64,000 nt of DNA from NCBI GenBank assembly GCA_023052935.1, contig CM041295.1, forward strand, positions 105,634,711-105,698,710, read 5' to 3'. Numbering within the stretch: the first letter of the stretch is position 1; the number at the start of each line of letters is the position of its first letter. Under the pieces are notes generated by a model. It searched no databases and was not told the origin of the DNA. It worked only from the letters and a program-made list of their open reading frames with translations. Position numbers and translations under genes: made by a program. Shown here in pieces: positions 23,021-33,370 of the stretch. Origin of the DNA: Piezodorus guildinii. Taxonomy: Eukaryota > Arthropoda > Insecta > Hemiptera > Pentatomidae.

Positions 23021-24000
23021 TTTTTTTTTTTTTTCAGAAAAAATTCTTCATTGAGTAATATTATAATCAGTCCAAATTAGGACATTTTAATAGTGATAAA
23101 ATACAACATTCATACTACATTTACACAATATATACAAAACAATAAATTTATAAAATAATGATGCAATGAACATATATACAAAACAGAATCAATTAGAATA
23201 TTGACAAAAGTCACTCATACCTATATACAATTCTCAACCATACAGCCCGTGAGTGGAGAATCTAGCCAATGCTAGAACTCCAATATACATGTTACAAGAG
23301 GTCTTTAGACCCCTGCCGTTTTAAACCTTCTAGGGGGATGGTAAGGATGTGTGGAGCTGGATAAGGATTGAGCTAGCGGATTAGGGTGATGGATAAGGTT
23401 CTGACGGAATATAGAGAATTTTGATGGTATAAGGTCTAAAATAAATGGAATATTTAGGTCGCGGTTTAAGGTATGGTTGGTGATATAATAAGGAGCATTA
23501 ACTATTGTTCGGAGGACTTTGGATTGGAAGGATTGAATGCGTTTGATGTTAGAAAATTTGGCTGTCCCCCACAGTTCAAGTCCTAAGGTCTAGATAGGTC
23601 TCAGTACTGTCTTGTATATTAGCAGTTTATTATCGATACATAGTTTAGAATTTCTGTTAGTAGTCTGTATAGTTGGCCAAATCGTCGATTAAGCTCTTGT
23701 CGTTTAAGTCTAGTATGAGGGTTCTAAGGGAATGGAGTTAAAGAGAACTTGAGGGCAGGATTGTCTTCAAAGGGTGAAGGAACACCGGATTCGACTATAT
23801 AATAATTGGAATATTCTGCACCACAGCGAACCCGGAAGGAGCGATTTGATAGATAGGATCTTAGGACTAGGTATAAGGATTGGGGTAAATGGTTTTTGAG
23901 CTTAAAGAGTAATCCCGGGTGCCACACCCGGTCAAATGTTTGCGTTGTGTCCAGAAATGCACCCAAGCAGTACTACTTGTTCTCTAGGGCAGATGAAATA
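23021..24000 (-). mobile_element. Second Jockey-type LINE family, internally deleted
   Basis: On the minus strand, after GAFLDTTQTFDRVWHPGLLF and SYLSNRSFRVR (23724-23966), the reading stops matching at SGVP. It resumes with NPHTRLKRQELNRRFGQL, VLRPI, TLGLELWGTAKFSNIKRIQ and PPRRFKTAG at the end. The stretch that should hold PQG and the catalytic YADD is missing. It resembles the main Jockey family but differs throughout, and its 3' region (23030-23290) is unrelated to the aatacagttgtaaa type. A poly-A tail (poly-T on plus) is at 23022-23034. Confidence 0.75.
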
Positions 24001-25036
24001 TGGTCAACAACTCGGCACCCAATATTAAAACCCTAAATTGGAATTCAATCGATTCAAAACCCTCACCTTCCATCGCCACCCTACTGCTTGGATGGGTCCA
24101 GAAATAAAAGACTTACAAAAGAGGGGTGTGGCAGCCCGTAGACGCTTTAGGCGTACAAGACTGACAGAGGACTATCAAACGTTCAGAGCACTCAAGCTAA
24201 AACTAACTACTTTCACGCAGCCCTCTCCTCTACTCCAGATTCCAAGTAAAAATGGCAACTCCTCCGCAAACTCTCACTCTGCAAATTCTCTTCCTCACCG
24301 GCCTTTCAAGTTTCACCCGATGAATTCTTACTTTTCAGCTACCTCCTCTTACAATTATTCACCACCTTTTCTTAAATTCTATGATTTAACCCACATAAGT
24401 TTTATTTTTCGACATTTCACCAACTGGCCTTCCCTCCGCTGGACTGAAATCCCATACCAATGCCATAGGGTTTCATGCAATACCCGTAACACTATAAAAA
24501 AATTATGCCTTTCCGAAATCCTACCATTTCTTTTATTTATAAATAACTTTTTTCCCACCCATTGGAAAAAAACAATAGTCCACCATATCAATAAAACCTC
24601 CAACCCTATATCCCCTAAAGACTGTCGTCTTATTTCCATCATCTCGAACCTCTCTACTCCAGCAGAAAGAATAGTTCTGTCCTAATTGTCAAATTTCCTT
24701 GACAATTCTAAACTTCTTGAGTCTTTCCAATCTGGCTTTCGAACTTGCTTTTCCACACATTCCGCTTTCCTCAAAATCACCAATGACATACACACTGCTA
24801 TGGATGAAACGGAACTAACCGTGCTAATACTTCTGAACTTGTCGAAAGCATTTGACTTCATAAAACACTCTATTATTTTCTTCAAACTATAGTCTCTATA
24901 CCTTTTTAACAGAACTATGGTTTCAATTATTTCTTTCAGACAGAAGTTAAGCTGTCACTACTCCTGACCATCATCTCTCTTCCTTCCGAGCCCTCTCGGC
25001 AGGTGTGGCCCAGGGCTCAAGCATCACTCCTCTTCT

Positions 25037-26145
25037 TCTTAAATGGTACATCTGCAAGAGAGCCTTTCTCGACGTAGAACAGGCTTTTGACCGGGTCTGG
25101 CACCCGGGATTGCTTTACAAGCTCCGTCTATTTCTCCCTCCTACTTATTTTCTTATTATACAGTCCTACCTTGCAGATAGATCTTTCCAAATAAATCCCC
25201 TCAGTTCCTATTCCTCCTTTTTTTTTCAATCTGCTGGTGTTCCTCAAGGCAGCATCCTAGGACCCGTTCTTTATACAGTCTGTACAGCTGATATCCCAAC
25301 CCATCCTAACACTTTCCTTTCTACGTATGCTGATGACACGTGTGTGCTATCAGTAGATAATGATCCATTTACTGCCTCTAACACTCTTCAATCCCACATC
25401 CAAGACCTTGAAATATGGTTCCAGAATTGGAGGATTAAAATTAATTTTAACAAATCCCACCAAATATTTACCCTTCGTCGTAAACCAATGACTTCCTGCC
25501 CTACAGTATCCTTTAATGACACTCCACTAGCCCCTGTTGAACAGATCCGATACCTAGGACTCCACCTTGACAAACGTCTGACTTAGAATCCCCATACAAG
25601 ACTGAAACGACAAGAAACTGCCCGACGTTTTCGACTACTTCAACACTTACTGGATAAACGCTCCAACCTTCCACTTAATTACAAAAGACTTATTTATATG
25701 ACCATCATAAGACCGATATGGACTTACGGAGTAGAGCTATAGGGCTCTACTAAATCATCGAATTCTTCTCGTATCCAATCCTTACAATCCAAAATCCTTC
25801 GTAAAATCCTTAACGCTCCTTACTTTGTAACGAATAAGCTTATCCATAAATACCTTAATATCTCATATGTTACTGAGTTAACCCGAACCAGATATCAATC
25901 ATTCTATGAAAAACTTCATTTCCACTCTAATCCACTAGTTTCTATCCTATCATCCTCTTCGATGCCTGATAATCCTCCGAGGCGTCTGAAAAGAAGATGG
26001 CCCCGAGACCTAGTTTAAAATATTTTTAGAGTGCTGCCAATGGGTGGCATCTCTTCATATATTCCATGCCAGTTTACTATGTCCATTACATTTACATGTT
26101 GTTTATAATAATACAGTTGTAAATATCAATCAATAGGTTAAAAAA
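25037..26145 (+). mobile_element. 5'-truncated Jockey LINE nested in another LINE
   Basis: It belongs to the same family as 8620-10523 and 19477-20180, shown by near-identical protein and the 3' signature aatacagttgtaaatatcaa with an A tail at about 26138-26149. Its left border falls where similarity to the family starts (AFLDVEQAFDRVWHPGLLYK). The flanking sequence on both sides belongs to a different LINE. Confidence 0.85.
25050..26018 (+). pseudogene. Jockey reverse transcriptase, two in-frame stops
   Basis: One frame runs from AFLDVEQAFDRVWHPG (first catalytic Asp) through SAGVPQGSILGPVLYTVCTA, TYADDTCVLSVDND (catalytic YADD), the thumb EQIRYLGLHLDKRL and the end RRLKRRWPRDLV. Stops occur at 25584-25586 (TAG where relatives have Trp) and near 25741 (TAG for Trp in VELWGS). 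One codon is missing in QIFTLRR relative to QITFTLRR elsewhere. Otherwise it is collinear with the other copies. Confidence 0.85.
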
Positions 26146-26560
26146 AAAATTGTATATTAATGACTTTTTCAGCTATATCCAACACTGTTCCCACCACTTA
26201 TACGCCGACGATTTTCAGATCTATTTATCCTTCTTTCCCTCTGAGTCACTAGTAGTATTTGCCAATATTCAGGAAGACCTTGATAAAATCTGTGCCTGGG
26301 CAACCCTGAATAAACTAATGCTAAATCCTATGAAAATACAGGCCATTCTAATAGGTTCGAATTCCCTCCTCAGATCCAATACCATATTTCCGAGTCCAAA
26401 CCTAAATGATCACCCAATCACCTTCTTTCCTCTATCAAAAACCTAGATATTACAATTGACTAAACCCTTTCCCGGAAACCCTTTATTGCCCAAATCGTCC
26501 AAAGAACAATAAGTACCCTCAAAATTTTCCATCTAGCTCAAAAACAAGAAGACGTATGAA

Positions 26561-26870
26561 ACTGATGTTTTATGTTTAAGACTAGTATATACCTTAGGTG
26601 TTATAGTACCAAACTCGACATACCAGAAGTATCACTTTATACCATGCATTTTGCACCTTTTTACAATTTTCTCTAAAAAGGTTCGAACGATTTTGTTTAA
26701 ACTCACTATATTGATATAAAATTAAATGGACTTTAATTTAATGTTAGGTTTTATTCTGATTAAAATGGCGTGACAGGCCTATAAAATTGCATTAATTTTG
26801 TTACTTGGGAAAAATTAAACAGTTCAGCTTGTTAGAATTGTGACAAAACTAGTGAATAGATAGATAGTTT
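26561..26870 (+). repeat. Repeat A fragment, + orientation
   Basis: Family blocks tcactttataccatgcattt, cgattttgtttaaactcact and ttttattctgattaaaatgg appear in order. Both ends are missing. Confidence 0.65.
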
Positions 26871-27226
26871 ATTGGCTAGTATATACATCTTATAGCCATG
26901 GAGTTGTTTCATTGAATGATAATGAAAGCATAGATATAAATACGTATTCATAGACAAATTCATATTGCTCACTGTAACATCCTAATATAATTTAATAATA
27001 CAAAAAGTTTAACATTTTTGCTAATAAATAATTAAATAGTTAAAATTAACTTTTAAAGTCTCACCCTTTACTATGCCTCTGTTTTTGTTATTTATTAAGT
27101 AGTAATCGGTTTTTCACACAAATTATGCCGATTCGTTGCTACCTTAAATATATACTGTTTTTAACAAAAAGAAATATATATTATTTAATTTTTATTACAA
27201 TTAAGATTAGTTTGAATGAATAATTG
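26871..27226. other. AT-rich DNA, no gene seen
   Basis: Nothing recognised between the repeat A fragment and the large palindrome. Confidence 0.3.
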
Positions 27227-27296
27227 TATTATTAGGTTCCTTTAATTAAAATGATCCTTTTCATTCAACTTATTTTATTTTCTTATTTTTTGTCCC

Positions 27297-27324
27297 TACG
27301 TTTCGGCTCTTTGCCATTCTCAAG
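27297..27324 (-). ncRNA. Hammerhead-like motif, left arm of palindrome
   Basis: Exact complement of the motif at 27576-27603: CTTGAGAA, a TGGC/GCC stem, GAAACGTA. Box 1 differs from CTGANGA, including an A at the position of the essential G8, so self-cleavage is doubtful. Confidence 0.4.
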
Positions 27325-27575
27325 GGATCTCTTTATACTCCTTTATACACTCTATACAATATATAGATATATATTTTGTCATAATTGAGTAAAATAAAAA
27401 TTAAAACTATTATAGGCTGACCAGCCCTGTCCTGGTTGTTATCATCTACTCTTGATGATAACAACCAGGACAGGGCTGGTCAGCCTATAATAGTTTTAAT
27501 TTTTATTTTACTCAATTATGACAAAATATATATCTATATATTGTATAGAGTGTATAAAGGAGTATAAAGAGATCC

Positions 27576-27603
27576 CTTGAGAATGGCAAAGAGCCGAAAC
27601 GTA
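27576..27603 (+). ncRNA. Hammerhead-like motif, right arm of palindrome
   Basis: CTTGAGAA is followed by a GGC/GCC stem with a short A-rich loop and then GAAACGTA. The order matches the minimal hammerhead. Box 1 is off consensus as in the left arm. Confidence 0.4.
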
Positions 27604-27673
27604 GGGACAAAAAATAAGAAAATAAAATAAGTTGAATGAAAAGGATCATTTTAATTAAAGGAACCTAATAATA

Positions 27674-28020
27674 TATTATTTAGTTTATTCACAAAATTAA
27701 TATTTAGAAGATTTTCTGGGAATGATTGTTCACTGTTTTGAATAATATAATTTTCTAGATAATTTTTTCAATCAATATACAGGGTGATGGGACATTGAAA
27801 TAACAATCTAATTTAGGGTGATATATTCTTGGCACCTTCTACATTTTCCCCCTGTTTTCACACTCAGAGTAGTATTCTTAAGAAAAACGTAAACATTTTC
27901 AGTATCTGAAATTCTTAATCGGCTAACGAGTTTCAGTTTATTTATATTTACATGATAAGTTATTATCAGTAACAAAATAAGCGAATATAAAATATTAAAG
28001 AATTCAATTAACCACTGAAG
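27674..28020. other. No gene recognised
   Basis: AT-rich DNA without recognised elements. Confidence 0.3.
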
Positions 28021-28029
28021 CAGAAATAT

Positions 28030-28550
28030 TTTTTATTTTTTTCGCCTAGAAGAGTAGTACCATTGATGTGTAATATAACGATTGAATTCACTATATTAAT
28101 GTAAAATTAATTGGGCTTTAATGTAGGTATTTTTCTGAGCGGGATTATGTTCGAAATTTTCTAAATTTCTTACCATCAATGTACCTTTAATTTGATAATT
28201 GGCAAATATTTGTAGAATGGTAATACGTAATATGTATACCGTTAGAATATGTAATATGTATACCGTTGTGTAATATTTATACCGTTAGAAAGCTAAAGAT
28301 TTAAAAAAAAAAGGTATCTAACCATAAATTTAAGTGATTGTTGAAAACAGTTTTTATTATTCCAATATAATAATATCCATTGATACAACATAATTCTTTT
28401 TATCAAGTTTATGTTTATTTAAATGTTGATTCTAAGAATTGGGGGCAGCGAAAGTTGTGTTTGTGCGCACCAGAGTTTTGGCCTTTAGCCTCATTTACAA
28501 GTTCTTAGATTGATTTTAACAAGCGAGGTAGGTTAAAGTAGTATGCGCTT
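28030..28550 (+). repeat. Repeat A fragment, + orientation, decayed
   Basis: Recognisable blocks are ttgaattcactatattaatg, aattgggctttaatgtagg, ttagaaagctaaagattta and, at the end, gattttaacaagcgaggtag (about 28512-28531) followed by a gcgcaccaga-like sequence displaced to 28475. Heavily diverged. Confidence 0.5.
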
Positions 28551-28686
28551 AAAAGACTTTTTTGTTTTGAAATAGGAAAAAAGATTTTAGTTACAATTCC
28601 GTATAAAATGCACTCTTCTATTATTTTCATATCAGTCCATCAATATCACCCAGACAAATAATATATCTTAACCCATTCGAGACAAC

Positions 28687-31600
28687 TCCGCCAATGGAAA
28701 TAGTTATACTAAGGCCATTGCCAGTCCCAAGCCTGGATAAAGGAGGAGGGTTGGGTCATGGGCTGACTCCCCATGAAACGTAAAAAAGTACAATGTTACG
28801 AATACTCAACAAAGCCTCGGATGTAGAATTGATTCACGGAAACGACATGGACCTCGGAAACGGACATACAAAATTGGCACATGGAATGTACGGACCCTAT
28901 ATCGAGCTGGAGCTTTTAAGGAACTTGCTGATGTGTCCCAGAAGAGTCGCTTAGACGTTTTGGCTGTACAAGAGATGAGATGGACTGGTAAAGGAGATAT
29001 AAAGGGAAAGAACTTTACGATGCTATATAGTGGGTCAGAAAACAGACATGAGTTTGGAGTAGCATTTATGGTCTCCAACAGAATAAAATCTGCAATCCTT
29101 GACTTCCAACCAATTAACGAAAGGCTTTGCAAACTACGCATTAGAGGGCATTTCAGAAACATTAGTTTGATTTGTGTTCATGCACCCACAGAAGAGAAGG
29201 ATGAGGAGTTGAAAGATACCTTCTAAGAACAATTAGAAGCTGCTTATAATACCTGTCCCAACTATGATATGAAAATCGTCCTAGGAGATTTCAATGCGCA
29301 AGTCGGGAAGGAGATAGAGCTGAGACCAACAATTGGAGCGCATAGTTTACATCAAGTGACAAATGACAATGGACTAAGGATGGTAAGTTTTGCAACCGTG
29401 AAATCCATGGCAGTCATGAGTACTATGTTCCCTCATAAAAAAGTGCACAAAGAAACATGGCACTCTCCAGATGGTACCTCTGCAAGCCAAATTGATCACG
29501 TACTGGTCTCCACCAAAAATTTCAGCTGTGTAAATGATGTACGGTCATATAGAGGATATGATGTTAACTCCGATCACTACTTAGTAATCATAAAACTTCA
29601 CCAAAAAATAAAATGCTCTACAAAGAAACCAATGCCCCGAAGTGAGCAGTGGAATACAGAACGCCTCGGGACTGAAGAAGAGAGTGATAGATTTACCGAG
29701 AAGTTCCATGAGACAGTTATGAGCATAACAGTTAGTGAAGGTACGGAAACTATTGAAAGTAGGTGGAGACGCATCAAGACAGGTTTAACGCAGTCTGCAA
29801 AAGAAGTGTGTGGAGTAAAGAAAAGAAGTCATCGTAACGGTTGGTTTGATGAAGAATGCGAGCAGGCTGTCCAGATAAGGAATGAAAAAAGACTAATCTG
29901 GATTAGTAGAAATACACGGCAGAGCTTCAAGCAGTACAAAGATGCCAGGAAACTCGCGAAGGGATTGGTTAGGAGAAAAAAGAAGGAATCACTAATGAAG
30001 CAAATCAAGGACATAGAAAACGCAAAAAGAAAAAATGAATCACGCAAATTCTACAGATCGGTGAATCACATCAAAAGCGAACCGACTAGGAAAGGAAACC
30101 TAATAAGGGACGACCAGGGTAAAATGCTAATGCTGGAAGAAGAGGTACAGGAAAGGTGGCGACAGTATTTCGGGAACCTGCTGAACCCAAGAGATTCGGA
30201 GACCAACGAGGGAGATCAAGCCCAGTTACCATTGAGGACAAATGAGGATGACTTGGAAACCATTCCACCAGATGTAGAGGACATCGAAGACATCCTTAAT
30301 AAACTCAAAAATAATAAAGCGCCAGGTAATGATGGACTGCCCGCAGAGTTGTTAAAAGCGGGACATAATGAAGTTGCAAAGGAACTGCAGGAACTGGTAG
30401 CTCAGATATGGGAAGAGGAACGTCTGCCTGAAGAATGGAATAAGGCTCTTGTAGTGCCCGTGTACAAGAAGAAGGGCGAGTCAACAATATGCAGTAACTA
30501 TCGGGGGATTAGTTTGCTAAGTGCGGCATATAAAATTTTCTCCATAACCCTTTATAACAGGCTCCTCCCATATGTAGAACAGAAACTGGGCGACTATCAG
30601 GGTGGTTTTCGGCCCAATAGGTCCACTATTGATCAAATCTTCACCCTGAAGCAAATCTGTGAGAAGATGAATGAGTTTCAGCAGACTACCTGGATGTTGT
30701 TTGTCGATTTTAAGGCCGCCTATGATACCATAGTTAGGAGTAAGCTCGTAGTAGCCATGCATGAACTGGGACTACCATGTAAACTAATTCGTTTAGTAAA
30801 ATGCACAATGGCAAATACAATTTGCCAAGTTAAATGCTGTGGGCTATCGGAGCCGTTTGAAGTAGAAGGTGGTCTGAGACAAGGAGATCCAATAGCTCCT
30901 CTTCTGTTCAATATTGCTCTGCAAGTTATCATCAATAGGGCGGAATTAGAACAACAAGGGACAATATTTACGAAGATGTCTCAAATTCTCGCATATGCAG
31001 ATGACGTGGTCATTATTGGTAGATCCCTGCCGAGCATAAGAGCGACCTTTGAAGCAATGGACAAGGAAGCAGGAAAGATCGGTCTAAAAGTCAACGAGCT
31101 GAAAACTAAGATAATGGTACTAGGCACACGAATGGACCAGAGGCAGAGTCATTATGAAATGGGACCCTATAAAATAGAACTGGTAAGAAGTTTTCAGTAT
31201 CTAGGCTCTATTATAAATGATGACCTGAAGGAAGAAGAAGAGGTAAGGAAGCGTATAGCAGCTGGTAATAGAGCCTATTTTTCCTTATCAAAGCTATTTA
31301 GAAGCAAGCTTTTGAGCCGCTCCACCAAGTTGATGCTATACAAAACCCTTGTAAGACCAGTGGTTACGTACGGTGGAGAAACGTGGATCCTCAACAACAA
31401 AAATGTGGACCTGCTTGATAGGTTTGAACGGGTAATCCTAAGGAGAATCCTGGGAGCCGTATTTGAGGATGGTCAATGGCGGCGGAGGAAAAATAAGGAA
31501 TTGTTTCAGCTCTACCAGGATATCAGTATCTCCTCTCATATTAAGATACAGAGGTTAAAATGGATTGGGCACGTGATGAGGATGAATTGTGACAGGGTTG

Positions 31601-31800
31601 CAAGTAGAGTGTACAGGAATGTTCCGGATAGCCGGCGCCGGCGTGGCAGGCCGAAGGGTCGATGGAAGGATGGTGTAGGGAAGGATCTTAGACAGCTCGG
31701 GATCTCTCTGAGACGAGCTGAGGATCGAGAAGGATGGTTGGCGACTGTTGAGCAGGCCAAGGGCGGCCTCTTCGCCTGTTGAGCCAGTAGAAGAAGAAGA
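28687..31800 (+). mobile_element. Near-full-length RTE-type LINE with 16-bp target duplication
   Basis: acccattcgagacaac flanks the insert at 28671-28686 and 31801-31816. The insert has a short 5' region (28687-28776), one long coding region, almost no 3' untranslated sequence and a (GAA)n tail (31788-31800). A tail of short tandem repeats rather than poly-A is the RTE habit. It lies inside a piggyBac-like MITE and is the least decayed element in the window. Confidence 0.9.
28777..31782 (+). pseudogene. RTE endonuclease-reverse transcriptase, one internal stop
   Basis: One frame of about 1000 codons is broken only by a TAA at 29224-29226. An apurinic-type endonuclease comes first: GTWNVRTL, AVQEMRW, then after the stop LGDFNAQVG, IDHVLVS and NSDHYLV. 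A basic linker follows. The reverse transcriptase has NNKAPGNDGLPAELLK, CSNYRGISLLSAAYK, QGGFRPNRSTIDQI, LFVDFKAAYDT, GLRQGDPIAPLLF and the catalytic YADDVVII. The C-terminal domain has LKWIGHVMRM and RRGRPKGRWKDGV and ends at TGA 31780-31782. The first in-frame ATG is at 28933, inside the endonuclease. An ATG at 28773 sits one frame off, so a second small indel near the start is possible. Confidence 0.9.
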
Positions 31801-32035
31801 ACCCATTCGAGACAACGATTTTTTTTCGAACACGGTCCCCAGGAGCTATTTTTTTTTCTTTGTAAGAAAGGCTTCAGATAATTTTAAGATTTTTCGGTAA
31901 GCACTAAAACCAACGCCAAATTTTGTTTTTCTGTACTTTACACTACTACAGTACGACTATTTTACTCGGAATAACTGAGAATTGCACATTACTGTTATTG
32001 CACACATGGTGTGCAATCGGTCCCGAATGGGTTAA

Positions 32036-32375
32036 TAAATGGACGTGATAGCAAAGAAAAATTACCATCGGTTATTTTTCCAAAACCGGGCCTTATTTCG
32101 GTTATGAACATTATATTTAAAACTAGTGAGTGCCCCTGCTTTCCTCGGGTGCAATTTCAAGTTGGTGTCCTTTATGTTAAAAAATACACTGTTTAACTTA
32201 CTCAGAGTTTTTAGCAGAAACCAAAAATCTCAAGATGATTTTATATGTAAATAGAGACTTAAGAGCAGGAATATTCAATCCTTACTTTCCTGGATAACCA
32301 TATATTTAAAAGAATGACGTGGGTAAAATAATATATCAGAAGTATGCCTTCTTACTGCCAGGTTATGCTGTAATA
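32036..32375. other. No gene recognised
   Basis: The section 32120-32215 weakly resembles 20815-20880 (ccctgc...cgggtgcaattt, ttatgtt-aaaaa). Otherwise featureless. Confidence 0.3.
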
Positions 32376-32377
32376 TA

Positions 32378-32450
32378 TTTTTTTTTATTTATTTATAATA
32401 ATTTACAAATGTATTAGAGAACAAAAAATATAAGAGAAAAGTTTTCTAGT
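32378..32450 (-). mobile_element. Jockey 3' tail only
   Basis: The minus strand reads aatacatttgtaaattatta followed by TAAATAAATA and poly-A, the terminal signature of the main Jockey family. No coding part is attached. A second, longer copy of the same end begins at 32455, so two insertions lie back to back. Confidence 0.6.
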
Positions 32451-32454
32451 TCTT

Positions 32455-33370
32455 GTTTTTTTTATTTATTGATCGTAATTTACAACTGTATTAAATAACA
32501 CAATGAGTAAATATGCAGAATGAAAAAAAAAAAAGTCATGAAAAAGTCTTGAGACTTAAATAGTTAGAGCACTTCACTAACTATTTTAAGGCGGTCCCGA
32601 GTCCACCGTCTTTTCAGTTGCCTTAGAGGGTTATCAGGGATATCTAAATAAAGATAAATTACAGAAAAGTAGGTTTGTATGGGCAGGGAGTTTAGAATGA
32701 AAATAGGAGTATCTATCACGGGCTATATCTGCAAAAAAGGTCATTTAGGTCATTATGGAAGAGTAGATTTGTGACAAAATAAGAGACATTCAGGATGTTG
32801 CGAAGGATTTTGAATTGTAAGGATTGGATGCGGAAGGAATTAGATGGTTTCGTAGAGCCTCAAAACTCGATTCCATATGTCCAAATAGTTCTGATAATAG
32901 TGATGTAATTTGTATTTTGTTACATGCGCGAAGTTTTGACCGTTTGTCTAGTAAGTAAACGATATCTTCAAGCAGTTTCTGGTCGTTCCAGTCTTGTGTT
33001 ACGATTCCAAGCAAGGCGCTAGTCAAGATGGAGACCTAGGTATCGGATTTGTTCTACCGGAGCAAGGGTGATGTTATTAAAGGATACTGGGGGGCAGGAA
33101 GTCATCGGTTTGCGACGAAGGGTAAAGGTTATTTGGTGGGATTTACTTTAATCCTACAATTTTAACACAATTCTTCAATGGCTGTGATGTCGGACTGAAG
33201 GGTTTGGGATGCAGTAGTTTGATCATTATGGACGGATAAAACACACGTGTCATCAGCATAAGTATTGAGGACAGTGCGAGGATGGAGTGGAATGCCAGCT
33301 GCATAAAGGGAGTAGAGGATAGGACTTAATATACTACCTTGTGGCACTCCAGCAGATTGGGGTAATAAAA
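32455..33370 (-). mobile_element. Jockey LINE remnant (RT palm to C-terminus), decayed
   Basis: From right to left on the minus strand: SAGVPQGSILSPILYSLYAA, TYADDTCVLSVHND, then a disrupted thumb (PVEQIRYLGLH, DKRS, LQSKIL), and the 3' end aatacagttgtaaattacga with an A tail. Its protein is closest to the copy at 8620-10523. Multiple stops and shifts occur, for example in the DITAIEELC region near 33162. Confidence 0.8.

Larger units (their letters stand above)
24005..26560 (+). mobile_element. CR1/Daphne-like LINE, split by a Jockey insertion
   Basis: The left part (24005-25036) reads a linker (WMGPEIKDLQKRGVAARRRF), then degenerate reverse transcriptase: SPKDCRLISIISNLSTPAERI, FQSGFRTCFSTHSAFLKI, NLSKAFDFIKHSI and AQGSSITPLL. 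The right part (26146-26450) continues exactly where that stops, with LYINDFFSYIQHCSHHLYAD and DFQIYLSF (catalytic YADD). The two parts complete each other around an inserted Jockey copy. Several stops and frame changes make it inactive. Clade assignment between CR1, Daphne and relatives is a guess. Confidence 0.75.
27227..27673. repeat. Near-perfect 447-bp palindrome (220-bp arms, 7-bp loop)
   Basis: Position p on the left pairs with 54900-p on the right. Arms run 27227-27446 and 27454-27673, with the loop tactctt between them. I found no mismatch in the parts checked. Each arm holds one hammerhead-like motif (gagaatggcaaagagccgaa then acgta). The arrangement matches head-to-head terminal repeats of Penelope-like elements. 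Confidence 0.95.
28668..32035. mobile_element. piggyBac-like MITE interrupted by an RTE LINE
   Basis: TTAA stands at both ends (28668-28671 and 32032-32035). The inner ends are cccattcgagac (28672-28683) and the complement of cccattcgggac (32020-32031), a 12-bp inverted repeat with one mismatch. Without the LINE and one copy of its target duplication the element is about 230 bp. A perfect hairpin attgcacacatggtgtgcaa lies just inside the right end. TTAA targets and CCC starts are the piggyBac pattern. It has no coding capacity. Confidence 0.8.
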
